Under the pieces are notes generated by a model. The model was not told where the DNA came from. It was given only the letters and a program-made list of their open reading frames with translations, and ran no database searches. A program made the translations under genes and the position numbers. This document shows positions 49,296 to 61,100 of a DNA stretch of 64,000 bases, in pieces (within the stretch, counting starts at the first letter, position 1; each line of letters opens with the position of its first letter). The DNA lies in NCBI GenBank assembly GCA_035582835.1, contig JAYKAV010002397.1:394108-458107 (forward strand). The letters run 5' to 3'. The DNA comes from Phoebastria nigripes (lineage: Eukaryota > Chordata > Aves > Procellariiformes > Diomedeidae).

Positions 49296-52200
49296 AAGCA
49301 AATCAGCTCAGAGCTCCAGTTAAAAATCAAAGGTAACACTTGAGCAAAGAGTTGCTGAATATGTCCATTTTATCTTTATTTAAAAGAAAATAGTTCAATT
49401 AAAGAGTACTTTCTTCTGAAACAGCTCACGGATTTTGGTAAAATAGCATTTAGTACAGAAATGTATGAAGTGCAGGAATGCTGGATGCAAAGACGGCAGG
49501 ATGACATAAGTTATATGCTTGCAGAACTGGTCTAAGCATTCATTGTGCTGAATAGAACTGATAAGAGAAAAAGTGTTAACTCACTTCAATCTGAGAAAAC
49601 CACATCAGAAAGGCTGTATTACAGCTTATGGAAAGGTTTAAAAGAAGGAGTTGTACAAAAATCAAATCTATAAGCAAGAGACTGATAACATAATACACAT
49701 TTAAGCTGGAAGAGAATGTTGATGTGTTTGCATGTAAATATAAAATGTTTATACTGTTGACATTCTCTCTGTATCATATGTATATTTGCTAAATTACATG
49801 CTGCTGCAGATTTATAAAGTGAAGAAATTTGTGTATAACCCATTACAAAAGGATTAGCAACGTTTGAGAAAAAAATCCTACTCTAAACAGCATTTTTCAT
49901 TTTTAATCCAAACAAACTTACATTTCAGGTGGCCACATCAGTACTGGAAGACTATTTTGGTTATGAGATTAGGAAATTACAGTAACTGTTATATCATAAT
50001 GGAGTGAGATAAAATAATAAATAATTTTGGTTTTAAGTGAAAAATACTTTGCAAGTAATTATTCTCAGCTTGTAAATGGTGTCTCTCTATAACCAACCAA
50101 GCATATAACAAGAAGATGAAGACAAGGCTTATTTTCACTTCATTTCACTTCTTTGTAATTGACAAGCTCTCACTGGGTGTCAACTTTAAAAGATGACAAA
50201 TCCTAAATCTTATAGGACTCAATTCAATAGTTTACCTCTCTAAACTGTTTGCAAATTAATCTACATTTTCAAATGAATCAGGCATGAAATGTAAGATGAC
50301 ATCTATATTACAAAAATATTAATTTGCTTGTCTTTTTTCAGCATCCAAAGTAGCTTTAAAATATTCAGCTTGTTAAGAAAATGCATAGAAATATATAATG
50401 CACATTATTCCCTATTTCACAAGTTTACCTTTTTGTTTTCTTGTTTTATTCCACCATGCATTAGTTTCCTTATTCAAAAATATACCTATTTTGTATTTGA
50501 TATAGTGTGGTAATTGTACTTCAACTGCTTAAAATGACATAAACCAAAACACATGAAAGATGTGATGATGAAAAGGCTTAACAAACAAACAAATAAAAAA
50601 ATTAATTTGGAGTTACATTTTCCTGTTGTCCCAAAATGTTAGCCTATTTCCCATTATGACCCTTCCCTTATTCAAATTTGGTATTGGAACTGCTCCAAAC
50701 AGGCTGATTCTGAGAAAATCAAAAGCATTAAATAAGTGAGAATAAGAACATTGCCCTCTATTTTCTAGCTGTGTTGTTCTTTTTCTGGCACATTTGGCCA
50801 CTTAAGCCATCATCACGGCACAACTTTCTCTCTTAACTAACAGAAAACCCACAAAAGCAAATTTCTTCCTAAACTTAGACTTGTTTTTTCTTCTACTCAC
50901 AAAAATTAAATGAAAATAAGGCTTTTCAGTCAAGATGGGGAGCAGTTGCAGAGCTGCTTAGAACTAGAAGATGTCCAAATTATGCATCTCAGTAAGTAGA
51001 TCAAAAATTAGCTCAACCCTCTCTTGGAAAGTTGGTACACCACCATTGTGCATCCGAGCTTCACAGTGTTTCTGCATTCTTGATCCACTGCATTTCTGTT
51101 CAAAACAGGAACTGTACCTGTTGTACTGTTTCTTCAATTGCAAAGGACTGTTCCTGTTCTTACTTAGGGACCAGCTTTCTGATCAGTATTCTCTGCCTCT
51201 GTTCACTGAATTAAATGATAGCAATTAGACCACCATTTTGAGCTAGAACATAAGCTTTTAAATGTAAAAACAATAAAATGAATGAATTCATTTAAAGGAT
51301 ATGTTGCAAAACCTTTTCTTTTTGTTTTTAAATTTTAAAACAGGACATGAAAAAAATTTTGTCAAAAATTATGAAAAGCATTCCAAAATGCCTAGCAAAT
51401 AAACCAAAAATAACTTCTCAGTTAAGATTTAGGTCTTCTCATTAGATGCTTGTCTTTTTGCCCATGGCTATTCCACACCAGTAAACTGTGCTTCCACTAT
51501 TCACAATGGAATATTTTGTCCATGCCGGTAATGCACCAATTATCTAAAAACTAAAAGGTGTATTGTAACTTCATGCAGCGTTCTGGCAATGAAGAATATA
51601 TGATTGAATGGAAAGATCTCATAAAGCATGTTGTTTGATCATTACCTCGGGTTTTCCATACAGTTATCCACTCCAACTACAAATTTTGTCTCAAAAAGTG
51701 CTTCACTAACTTTTTCGTAGCTGAGACCTATTATAGTTGGTACCTGTTTGTTAAATACTCTAACTACTTCCCTTAGCAAATGGCAAGCGATGAAAAGCAA
51801 ACACTGCCATGCAAAATAGAATGTGAACACATCCAAAGAAATGACTGTACAGAAAGCTGAAGTCAGGAATCCTTTACACTTCTATTTCTATTCTCCATTA
51901 AAAGGAACAACAAGGTATCGAGCACAGGACTGCTTAATATTTAATAATTAAATCTGATTCAGGTAGGAATAAACCCTCAATTTCTGCCCTTTTCCACAAG
52001 AAGGTCTTAGGAGCCTTGTTCCCAGCAGACATCCAGCACGTACTTAAAATCATCTGTTCGCTCCAGCAACCACTTCCTGTCTGTAACAAAGTCAAGGGCA
52101 GATATAGACAGATAGAGAGGGAGGTGTCAGGTGTCTCTATGCTCATCTCTTCTACAGTGATCTTCCATAAACTAATCTTCATAGTCTTTTCTCTTTCAAA

Positions 52201-52440
52201 ATATATGAACAGGTCCGTTCTTTTCCTCTCCCTCCCCTCTGCTTTTTCTGTCTCCCTCCTTCACAATCTGTCTGATTCATTCGTCCTCTTTTTTAGTGTG
52301 AAAAATCCCTATCAAATTCATTTATATCCATCATTTTTGTACATCTTCTTGCATCTTTTGCTGTGGTATGTCAACAAGATTGAGTCTAAGAGATTTTAGA
52401 GACATTCTATCAGTCACTTTATCATCAGATGCTTACTAAC
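49296..52440. other. Unique AT-rich non-coding DNA
   Basis: No gene is recognised. The longest open frame (plus, 52016-52399, 127 codons) becomes Phe/Leu/Ser-rich from T-rich DNA and has no known domain. 51420-51560 is word-rich and may be a conserved element. Confidence 0.5.
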
Positions 52441-52682
52441 CCTGTATCTGATCTTCAGTATACCAGTATCAAAAGCCATCTTGATGTCCAAGCAGATTAT
52501 GTTTGTTGCTTCACCCCTGTCAGCTCTCATTGTCACCTCCTCAAACAAGTTAATAGCATTTGACAAGCATGGCTTCCCCTTTATAAATGTCCTGGTTGTC
52601 TTTGACTAGCCTGCACCTGTCCAAGTGTTCTCCTATTTGGTCCCTAATCAATGACCCTAGAATTTCTCCCGGTTCCCTTTAG
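52441..52682 (-). mobile_element. CR1/L3-clade LINE reverse-transcriptase fragment, minus strand
   Basis: Translating the minus strand across 52500-52441 gives IICLDIKMAFDTGILKIRYR. The LDxxxAFDT part (52491-52465) is reverse-transcriptase motif A. Upstream on that strand a cttgtttgaggaggtgac block encodes LFEEVT, the family's LxxFxEVT segment. Downstream motifs are absent and the frame is partly broken, so this is an internal fragment of a long-dead LINE. The exact clade (CR1, L3 or L2) is uncertain. Confidence 0.7.
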
Positions 52683-54840
52683 TGTTTATACACTGAAATG
52701 TTCAGTTCGCTCGGTCTCCAGCTTGAGAATCTTGCTCTGAAAAATCAGGAAGTGTTAGTTACTCTGAGTATAGCATCTCTAATGTGTATGTGCATATGGA
52801 TTTATAGCAACCATTGCCATAACATTCCACAATACAAAAAGTGCTTATTTCATGTGAAAGGGAGACATATTATATACCAGCTTTCCAGAAAAGGAAGAGA
52901 GCACCTCTATAAAGGAGACAGTGAATCAAGTCTTTTATGCCCAAATCACTGAACTATCCTGTCACTGTAAATCCTTGCCATTTGGATGGGGGGGGAAAGA
53001 TAACTTTGAGGATGCTCTCTACTTTCTGATGCAATAGGTAGTAGATAACGTCTAGCAAATCGAATAAGCTATCTCATGTGCAAAATGCAACTATTTCAAA
53101 ATAGTGTCTAATAATGCTGAATATATTCATGTTTGTTAGTTTCTCAAGCTTTAGCAGTTCTTGCAGAAATGTATTTTATTGTATGTTAGCAAGGCTCAGG
53201 TTCCCCATCTTTCCCGAGGGCCATCTCATTAGCAGTGTATGAAATTAATCTTTTAGGTAGAACAATGAACTTAATAGCAAGTGTCTGAACTTCAGTGTGT
53301 AGGTGGAGGATAAACCATAGTGAAGAAATTCTGCAAGTCTAAATTTCACTATTAGCAGTGCCAGTGTCATTCCCATACTGTTACAACTCATATGAACACA
53401 AAAACACTAATAAAGATTTAAATGTTCGCCTCATTTCACTGATAACAAGCAGTTACTGTCCCCTTTTTCAGTTGTACTGCATTTCTAGTTACACAAGTAA
53501 ATTTTCGGGCAAAATGACATCTGAATGCTATTTGTGCCAATTTTAAATGATCAAATAACTCCTTCATTGTTACTCCTTTTAATCTCAGCCAAAATTTCTT
53601 GCCAGTCACTCTGGAAAAAATAAATTGGACATGAATTCAAATATTTCTTTGAGAAGAGAATACAAAAAGGTATATTTCTGTTCCATGCCTCTTCAGGCAG
53701 CACTGAGTCCTAAAAGATTTCTCCCTAGTATGACATATGTTAAATAAAAGGTCACATCCATTAACATTTTTGAATGTCCCTTTAGCTCTGTATTTTCTCT
53801 AGCCCTGTGTCTTCTCCTCCATGATCCAGGAAGATCTCAAGATGTTTTTTTTTAAATAGCCTCTGATCTGCGCCCAGTATCACTTAAAGATGTAGTGACT
53901 CTAGAGATGGTATAAGGCCTGTCATACTGAGCAAGAGCAAGGAAGACAGAGCAACAGAGCTCACTTGAAATAGCCTCCCAGAAAACAACTACCTTCCATC
54001 CCCTTTTCTAAAAACCACCAGTTCACTCTCTGATCCTGCAGGCAGGATCCTTGCAGGTCCTTAGACCTACAAGGCCAGCTTAAAAATATGTTACACTTAT
54101 AGAACACTCTTTAAATGTTATTTAGTAAGACCTATTACCACCTGTTTAGATTCTTGTAGAACTTCCTAGAAGAATGTAAATGACACCCCAAAGGCTACAC
54201 TAGACCACATCTGTGATTAGGTAGCTTACTCCATTCTCAGTGTAATAATTCACCTTCCCTTTGTGTACAGCGGTAAGCACAGTGTGGTACACTTTGTGAA
54301 AGAAAAGGATGCTCATTATTCTAGGCTATTTTGATTGTCTTCTGTTTCTGCCACAGATCTTTTGTTTCTAACCAGAAAAAAAAATTCAGTCACATTTGGA
54401 GGATTCAAAATTAACTGTCATGGTCAGAAGGCACAGAAAACTTTACACAGAGAGACTAAAGTCTCAGGTCTTCAAGAAACAGCTTAGGCAGTAAAAACTA
54501 CCTATGCAGGTTTTGGCCAGGGTTAGTGCTACCAGGAAAGGCCACAGATCTTGCAGAAGAAGCACCTTTGATGTCAGTTCCTTATACTTTCTCTGCTGTG
54601 AGCACCAGCCCAGATACCAATTTCATTGTCAGATTCTGTTGAAGGCAATGACCAGCTGAGAAGGATGCCTTAATGTGAGGTTACCAAAATCATGTGACAG
54701 GTACTTTTTGTAAAACAAGGCATCCTGGTGGCCTATCATCTCTCTACAGGAGGAGGGGATATTTTCTTCTTTATGACATGAGCCCTTCATTACATAAATT
54801 AATAAATAGCCCAAATGAGCAGGTGATCTTACTCTAGGGT
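52683..54840. other. Unique non-coding DNA
   Basis: No gene or nameable repeat is recognised. A GATCCTGC-AG-GCAGGATC inverted repeat with perfect 8-bp arms lies near 54034-54051. A G8 run occurs near 52988-52995. Confidence 0.5.
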
Positions 54841-54859
54841 ACAACAACAACAACAACAA
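54841..54859 (+). repeat. (CAA)n microsatellite
   Basis: About six perfect ACA/CAA trinucleotide units occur in a row. It is short and of no visible functional consequence. Confidence 0.85.
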
Positions 54860-57800
54860 AAGGGTAGGATGATAATCAGAAACTTGTAACAGGTCAAATG
54901 TAGTAAGTTTTCTGTACAGTGTGCAAAGGAATGTTTATGTCCATAGGATAGGATCATATTTGATTAGACCATCTCTTGTTCTCTGATACAATATGACAAT
55001 GGATCCCTCTATTTCTGAACATTTTCAAGTGTTCAAAAGCTCCATAAGATCTACTTAATCTTTATTCAGGAATGCTAAAGCAAATATGGTTTATGTTCTT
55101 GGCAATGCATAGCTGAATGCATAGTGACATAATAGGATATTATGTTTTATTCAGAGGCTCTCAAAAACAAAATATAACGAGTTCAAAATTAGTGATACAT
55201 GGTTTATGGTACTAAAGATCACATTTTCAAAGGAATTTGTTAAATCTTACATTCTGTTATATTTCTTCCTATATATTGTAATCTCTCATTTGTGATTTGA
55301 GACTGCAGAGTATACGTAGCAATATGCCACTTTCACTTCAAAGAACATTTTTGTGCTCCCATTTTTTTGACCAATTGCTCTTCCCTTGGTAGTATTAGTA
55401 TTCCAGCAACAATTCCCATTCAGAATAATCAGTACAGAAATAAAGCAGAGCTGCTTTAGTCTCAATTTCCTTGACAGTTCTCTACCTTTCCTTTTAACTC
55501 CTAAATACTTTAAACCACATCAGTAAACATTAAAAAATAAATACTGAATTTGTAAAAGTTATATTGCTTATGTACAGAGGAAGTCTGTTTAGAGATACAT
55601 TTTGCCTCCTTTTTGGGTGATATGGAAATCTAATGGCTCATTTTTGCCATTAAAGATTATGAAATACCTCTCAATGAAAGAACAACGTTGTTCTAAATTT
55701 TTAAGTGCTTGTTCCAAAGAGCGAAAGAATTAGACCTGCTCAATGAAACAGCTACATAAATCATTTAACACTTAAGAAACAAAAACAAATGTTTAATCCA
55801 GTGTCATCTGTGAACCATTTTTAAATTTTTTTCCAGTAAATATTTAACTGAATTAGTCAAGTAAAAAAAATCTAACACACCGCCTCCTAATGTCAATTAG
55901 AAGCAGTTTGCAAAATTATTTTCTCTTTGAAGATTAGGTTGACTACATGTCGTCATGTGCAAGAAACCCACACATTCTCAAAGATCCAGTCATAGTCATC
56001 TAAACAAATCTGAAAAATGTTAACCTGATTGTAAGCATTGGTGAAAATCAGAATTGCTTGTAAGTCAATAAAATTAGGAAAAAAAAAAGTATTAGCAAAG
56101 TATACAAAGCTTTTATGTGATCTTAACAACTACAGATAAAGCACCAAGGAACAATGTAAAATCAGTAACTATGCAAGTTCAAGGCCTATCCCAGCATAAT
56201 GTGCCAATGGAGTTTACTGGGCTTTATATATCTTACAGCGCAATTACATAAAGCCCAATTACACACAAAAGGCTTATTACAATTACAGCAGAGAAACAAC
56301 AGAGGAAGGAATGGATATTGCCTAATGGCTTAAATTTGAATGTTTGAATTTCAGAATTTAAATTTAGGTCTTTCATGTGTAAACAGAAATGTATGTAATA
56401 ACACATAACACTAAAAGATGAGCCATTATAACATTTTCCTACTATTTCATCACAAAATGTAGAGTACACAACCGATGTCCACCAAGGAAAAGAAAAATAC
56501 TTGCAAGATATGTCAGTCCAGTAACTTAAAACACGACACTAATATTCATAGTAAGATATGAAACACCTAAAATGATTTTTTGTTCTTAGAGGAACAAAGC
56601 TGGTAAATAATCATTATTTGTATTGTTAATAATTTGAATCTTGTTTTTGTTTTTCTCTTTACCGGAATTAATAGGGGCATACTGTGCATGACGCAATTAA
56701 AGAGGCAGTGTTGAAACATACTGTATCCAGGGCCTTCCTATTCTATAAACTCAGTTCATAAGAAGAGCTTCCAGATATTGTGCAAAGCCAAATAAAACCA
56801 CCCAGGCTTTGTGTGGGATCAAGGACCAGACAAAAAAAATTTCAGGTTCAGAATCTAAGCACTCTTAAATTCCCAGTGGATTTGATGAATATTACATTTG
56901 ACTTTTACATGGAGGGTAATCAAGGTTGGGGGGAGAGGTAGGGATATGCAGCCTTTTTGTTTCAGCATAGATAATAAGTCTTTTTTCCTAATGTTTGATC
57001 GCACTTCACGAACAGGTATTATTTAATACTATAGAAGACAATCAAAATTACTTTACTGGATGAGTAACATTATGATAGTTTCTGCAAGAGTCAGTTTTTA
57101 GCAGGTTTTTACAAAAGCTGATTTAAAACATGGGCTTTTCTTTCTGCTGTTCCTGTAGGTGATTTCTGCAGAATATCTACTGATTTTCTTTCAAAATGTT
57201 ATTGAACCACCAGGGTTATTTGTTATGTTTTCATTTACTATAGTGTCATTTTATTTCAGAGTTGTCATGTGAATAATAGGCAATCAGGGCTGAAACTTTT
57301 CAAAATTGCAGCCCTGTAGATGTTACAATTAAATCAATTACAAACCCAGAATAAACAGTTTTTAATCACATCAAACATTTCTGCTACATTATACTATTCA
57401 ATTCTGTTATGATGGAAATCTAAAGTCCATAGAGTACTTCAAGAAAAAATACTAGCATTTGTACAAAACTCCTGCTTAGCCTGATTAATAAACTGAAGCT
57501 CAGAAAATGATGTGCATGAAAACAGCTGTTCTTGCCAATAATGACATTTTATTTTCAATGTTAGTACTAACACTGTGTCAATCTAAACAATACTTAAGTA
57601 CATTATGTAAGTATAACAACAGTGACACGACATAAAACAAAATGTACCACATTCAGGAAGAATCAAAAGTAAACAGTGCTGAGAGGAAGGCAATTGTAGC
57701 TCTGCAGCAGCTGGTGATGAACCATTGCCATCAGGAAGGGGAATGTGAGGCACAGCAAAAGAGTACTGCCCAATTATGCCATGCAGATGCACTGAAAAGT

Positions 57801-58109
57801 AAAACAAAAATTGAATATAATCCAATGACATGGCTTTGACGGTATTTTATACATGGGCAGACACAGCCAGCAGAACAGTTTTGTTGGAAAAAGATAAATT
57901 TGACAAAGCCCCATTCATTGTTTATAACATGACATTCTAACAGTTTCACCTTATCAATATAGGTAACCGTGTATATGGATCATTGAATTATACTGGTCAT
58001 TTTCAGAAACATAGCTCCTGAGATGTAGTGTCTAAGATTAAATCTTGCTATTTTTTTTAATTATCTGCCTAAATAGGATTCTGAGTTTTAAATATGTGGA
58101 TCGGTGCTT
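54860..58109. other. Unique AT-rich non-coding DNA
   Basis: No gene is recognised. The most structured part is 56235-56420, where CAATTACA occurs three times in 47 bases and further AATT/ATTA words follow. Open frames stay under 85 codons. Confidence 0.5.
56241..56287 (+). promoter_or_regulatory. Triple CAATTACA cluster (homeodomain-type sites)
   Basis: CAATTACA is present at 56241-56248, 56256-56263 and 56280-56287, all in the same orientation, with start spacings of 15 and 24 bases. TAATT/AATTA is the core recognised by many Antennapedia- and paired-class homeodomains. Clustering suggests a candidate enhancer; in AT-rich DNA chance is a real alternative. Confidence 0.3.
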
Positions 58110-58138
58110 GGGGGCAGTGGGGGAGGTGGGGGGGTGGG
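58110..58138 (+). other. G-quadruplex-type motif
   Basis: Four G-runs (G5 at 58110-58114, G5 at 58119-58123, G7 at 58128-58134, G3 at 58136-58138) are separated by loops of 4, 4 and 1 bases. This fits the standard intramolecular quadruplex pattern. It is followed by a T8 run near 58143-58150. Confidence 0.7.
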
Positions 58139-61100
58139 TTGGTTTTTTTTCCCTTGGGTATCATGTATTTTTATAAAGGGATATCACAATTTTCATTTAT
58201 CACCGTTTGTTGTTCTTATTTAGGTATATGCAGAGAACAGCTTAATCGGTGATCTGTAATAGTAACACCAATGACAGGCACTCATACTAGACAGCAGTGA
58301 AATTGTCAAAATAATTCCTTATTTTATTTAAGGATCATGGTGAACACTGAGATTTCCAGTTTGGGAAATATTCCAAAACATATTGGCAAACCGAAACACT
58401 TCATGTATATATAATGGAAGTTGTCCTTCCTTTTTCACTCCTTATAAATGTGCATGTGTGAGCAGAATTCAGGCAAAGTGAACAGGATGTTTTCCTGTAT
58501 CCTTTGAGTCCAAAAGCTACAAAGATTCAAGAGACATTTGTAACTGTTAGAGACAAAGAGAAATTCACGTCAGCAGGACGTCTGTAACAGGTGAATTTAG
58601 CTGCTTACTTGTCAAACCTAAGAAGAATCCACGTAGCAGAGTTGTCCACTTGCAAATACACACAACAGCGATCACAGAGCAGAGACTCAAGGAAGGAGCA
58701 GTTAACTGTGGTTATACATCCAAATAATCTGTTCAGATTGTGCTAATACAAAATAGAAGACTGCAGAGATGCATAAAGTGTCCAGTTGGAAAAAAAACCT
58801 GTCACGGTTCACTCTTTGATTGACTATGCTGTGACTCAAGATATAGTTTCAATTTACCTAAACTGTGGAAAATATGAACAAATGAATAGTACTATCATAC
58901 GGTCCTTCACATCTTCAGACATTGAAAAGACAGGGATAGCCAAGAACATATTCAGCTCACAAGCTGAAAAAAATTATGATGATGTATACAAGACTGCTTA
59001 TGTTTTCTAGGATTCTAGATATCATTAACACCTATATACTCAAGTGCTGAAACAAGGAAAAGAAAAATAATTCTGAGCCTTCTTAAATTGCATTGATTTC
59101 TTTACCCGGAAACTGTGTGAACAGATGCTAATGCAGTTTACCAAAAGGAGTGTAGCCCATTATTATACCATCAAGGCAGGAATACTAAAATTTACATAGC
59201 ACTTAAGCACTGCACTGGGAACAAACCTGCTTCTGTATATCTAATTCTTCCACCCGTGTTCCTGACCATCTTCTCATATGTATATGTCGTGGGATGTATC
59301 AACAACCAGTTCCCTCATCTGTCTCCACCAGGTACAGCAATTTGTAGGGCTGTCCCAGTCAACACCTCCTCCAGACTGACTACCAGTGCCTATATAGAAA
59401 CTCTTGCAGCTGGCATTTATTACTTGCCAACTTCAGCCAGTAAACCTTCTGATAGATACCTACGGTTCAGGCACCAGTACTAACATTTGCTGAGCAATGT
59501 CACCATCCTCTTGGATGGACTTCATATGAATCAATATTTTAAAGTATAAACTATTTCAAGTCTGAGATTAAATAAATTATTTCTGTATTTGTGAGAAAGA
59601 GACACCAATGGACTGGGGAACAAATGCTTTCATAAGCTGGTGCTTGCAGGCGTCACTCACCTTTTGTTACGGGCTATACTTCTCTTTAGGTGTGTTTTGG
59701 ACTTCTATTTTCACATTTTGTATAATTTTTCCTACTTGAGATCTGGGCAAAGATTATTTCTTACTAGATTTTTTAGGCCTAGTTTATTATGTGGGGTTTT
59801 TTTAACCTATGTACTCTTCTAAAATCCTGAATTAGGAATTATTACTGAAGAACTTTCTGGCATTTTTTTCTCTACTGGAGTTCCCAGAAAGATACAGGAA
59901 ACTATTCTTCAGTGTCCAAAGTATTGGTTGCCTTACACCTTAGGATGAACAACAACAAAAAAACCCTCTTTAATTATTTCATTGATTTTTTAAATTATTT
60001 CATTCCACATTATTACCCAAACAGATTTCTAGAGGTAATTATGCCTTGTCTTAGATGGACTTTCATATACCATATTGACAAGTAAAAGATCTAGAATATT
60101 ATAGAGAATGTGGAGCATAAAACTGTAGATATGAATTACAGACACTACTTCATAGTCTAAGGGAAGGCGACTGCACTGTGACTCTTAAACCTTAGAGACA
60201 TACTCAGCCTATACTTCCTTAGCAAGAGAGAGGGCTGAGACTCAAATATTACTGTGTAGTTTCCAGAACAAACGGATAAACTGATCCTACTGTATGTAAG
60301 AGGTATTTAAAGTTGCCAATTATATTGCTCTCTGAAAAAAACTCTCTTCCAAGGGAAAAAAGGAATTTCCAGCACTGTCATTTTCTACATTGCCCTTGGC
60401 CAAAAAATTTATTCTATTTAACAATGCCCTGCAGCTTAATATGTTTGCTCTTGCCAGGATGCCACTCTTCCCAATGAAACATACTTTTTAAAAGCTCTTT
60501 TGGCTACCTTAATCCCCTATTCTCTTATTCTTCCTATTAAAAGCAAAAGCGTAAGAACAACTGTGCCGCTGGTTTTAGGAGCTCTTTGCAATTTGCAGCC
60601 AATGAAATGTGGCAGGTTTTTTTTCCTCACTTTCTACACCCATCATCCACCAACAACCACTACAGTAAAAAAAAGGAAGAATGCACTAACTATTTTCAGT
60701 GACACACTTGCAGCTAATGTTAAAACTCCCAATAACTTATACACGTATTTTGAAAGACACAAAGTCAACTTTGGCGTTTACAGAGGTACATTATCTGGAA
60801 AAAATGATATCTTTAAAAGCATTTCTAGTTATAGCAGCAAGACTGAAATGAAACACAACTGCCAAATAACTACTAAGTTTTGAACAGAAAAAGGACTTGT
60901 ATGATAGTGACAAAATAAAAATACTCCTAAGCTAAATTTTCCCCTTAGATACTGTAAATCTTGTACAAAATCCAATGGGAGTGGGACCTGTATATGTGAG
61001 CAAAGAATTTACCCCCTGTGCTTGTATAATAGAAAATTAAGATGGTTAAAAATGGCACCCAAAAGATGAATGAATTTCTAAGGAAATAAATTAGGTTTGA

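Noticed and set aside
57480..57530. 'aaactgaagctcagaaaatg' as a reverse MIR core
   Set aside because: Only about 20 bases resemble the core and flanks do not continue the match.
60500..60883. 127-codon plus-strand open frame
   Set aside because: No recognisable family and strongly AT-rich codon content; likely chance.
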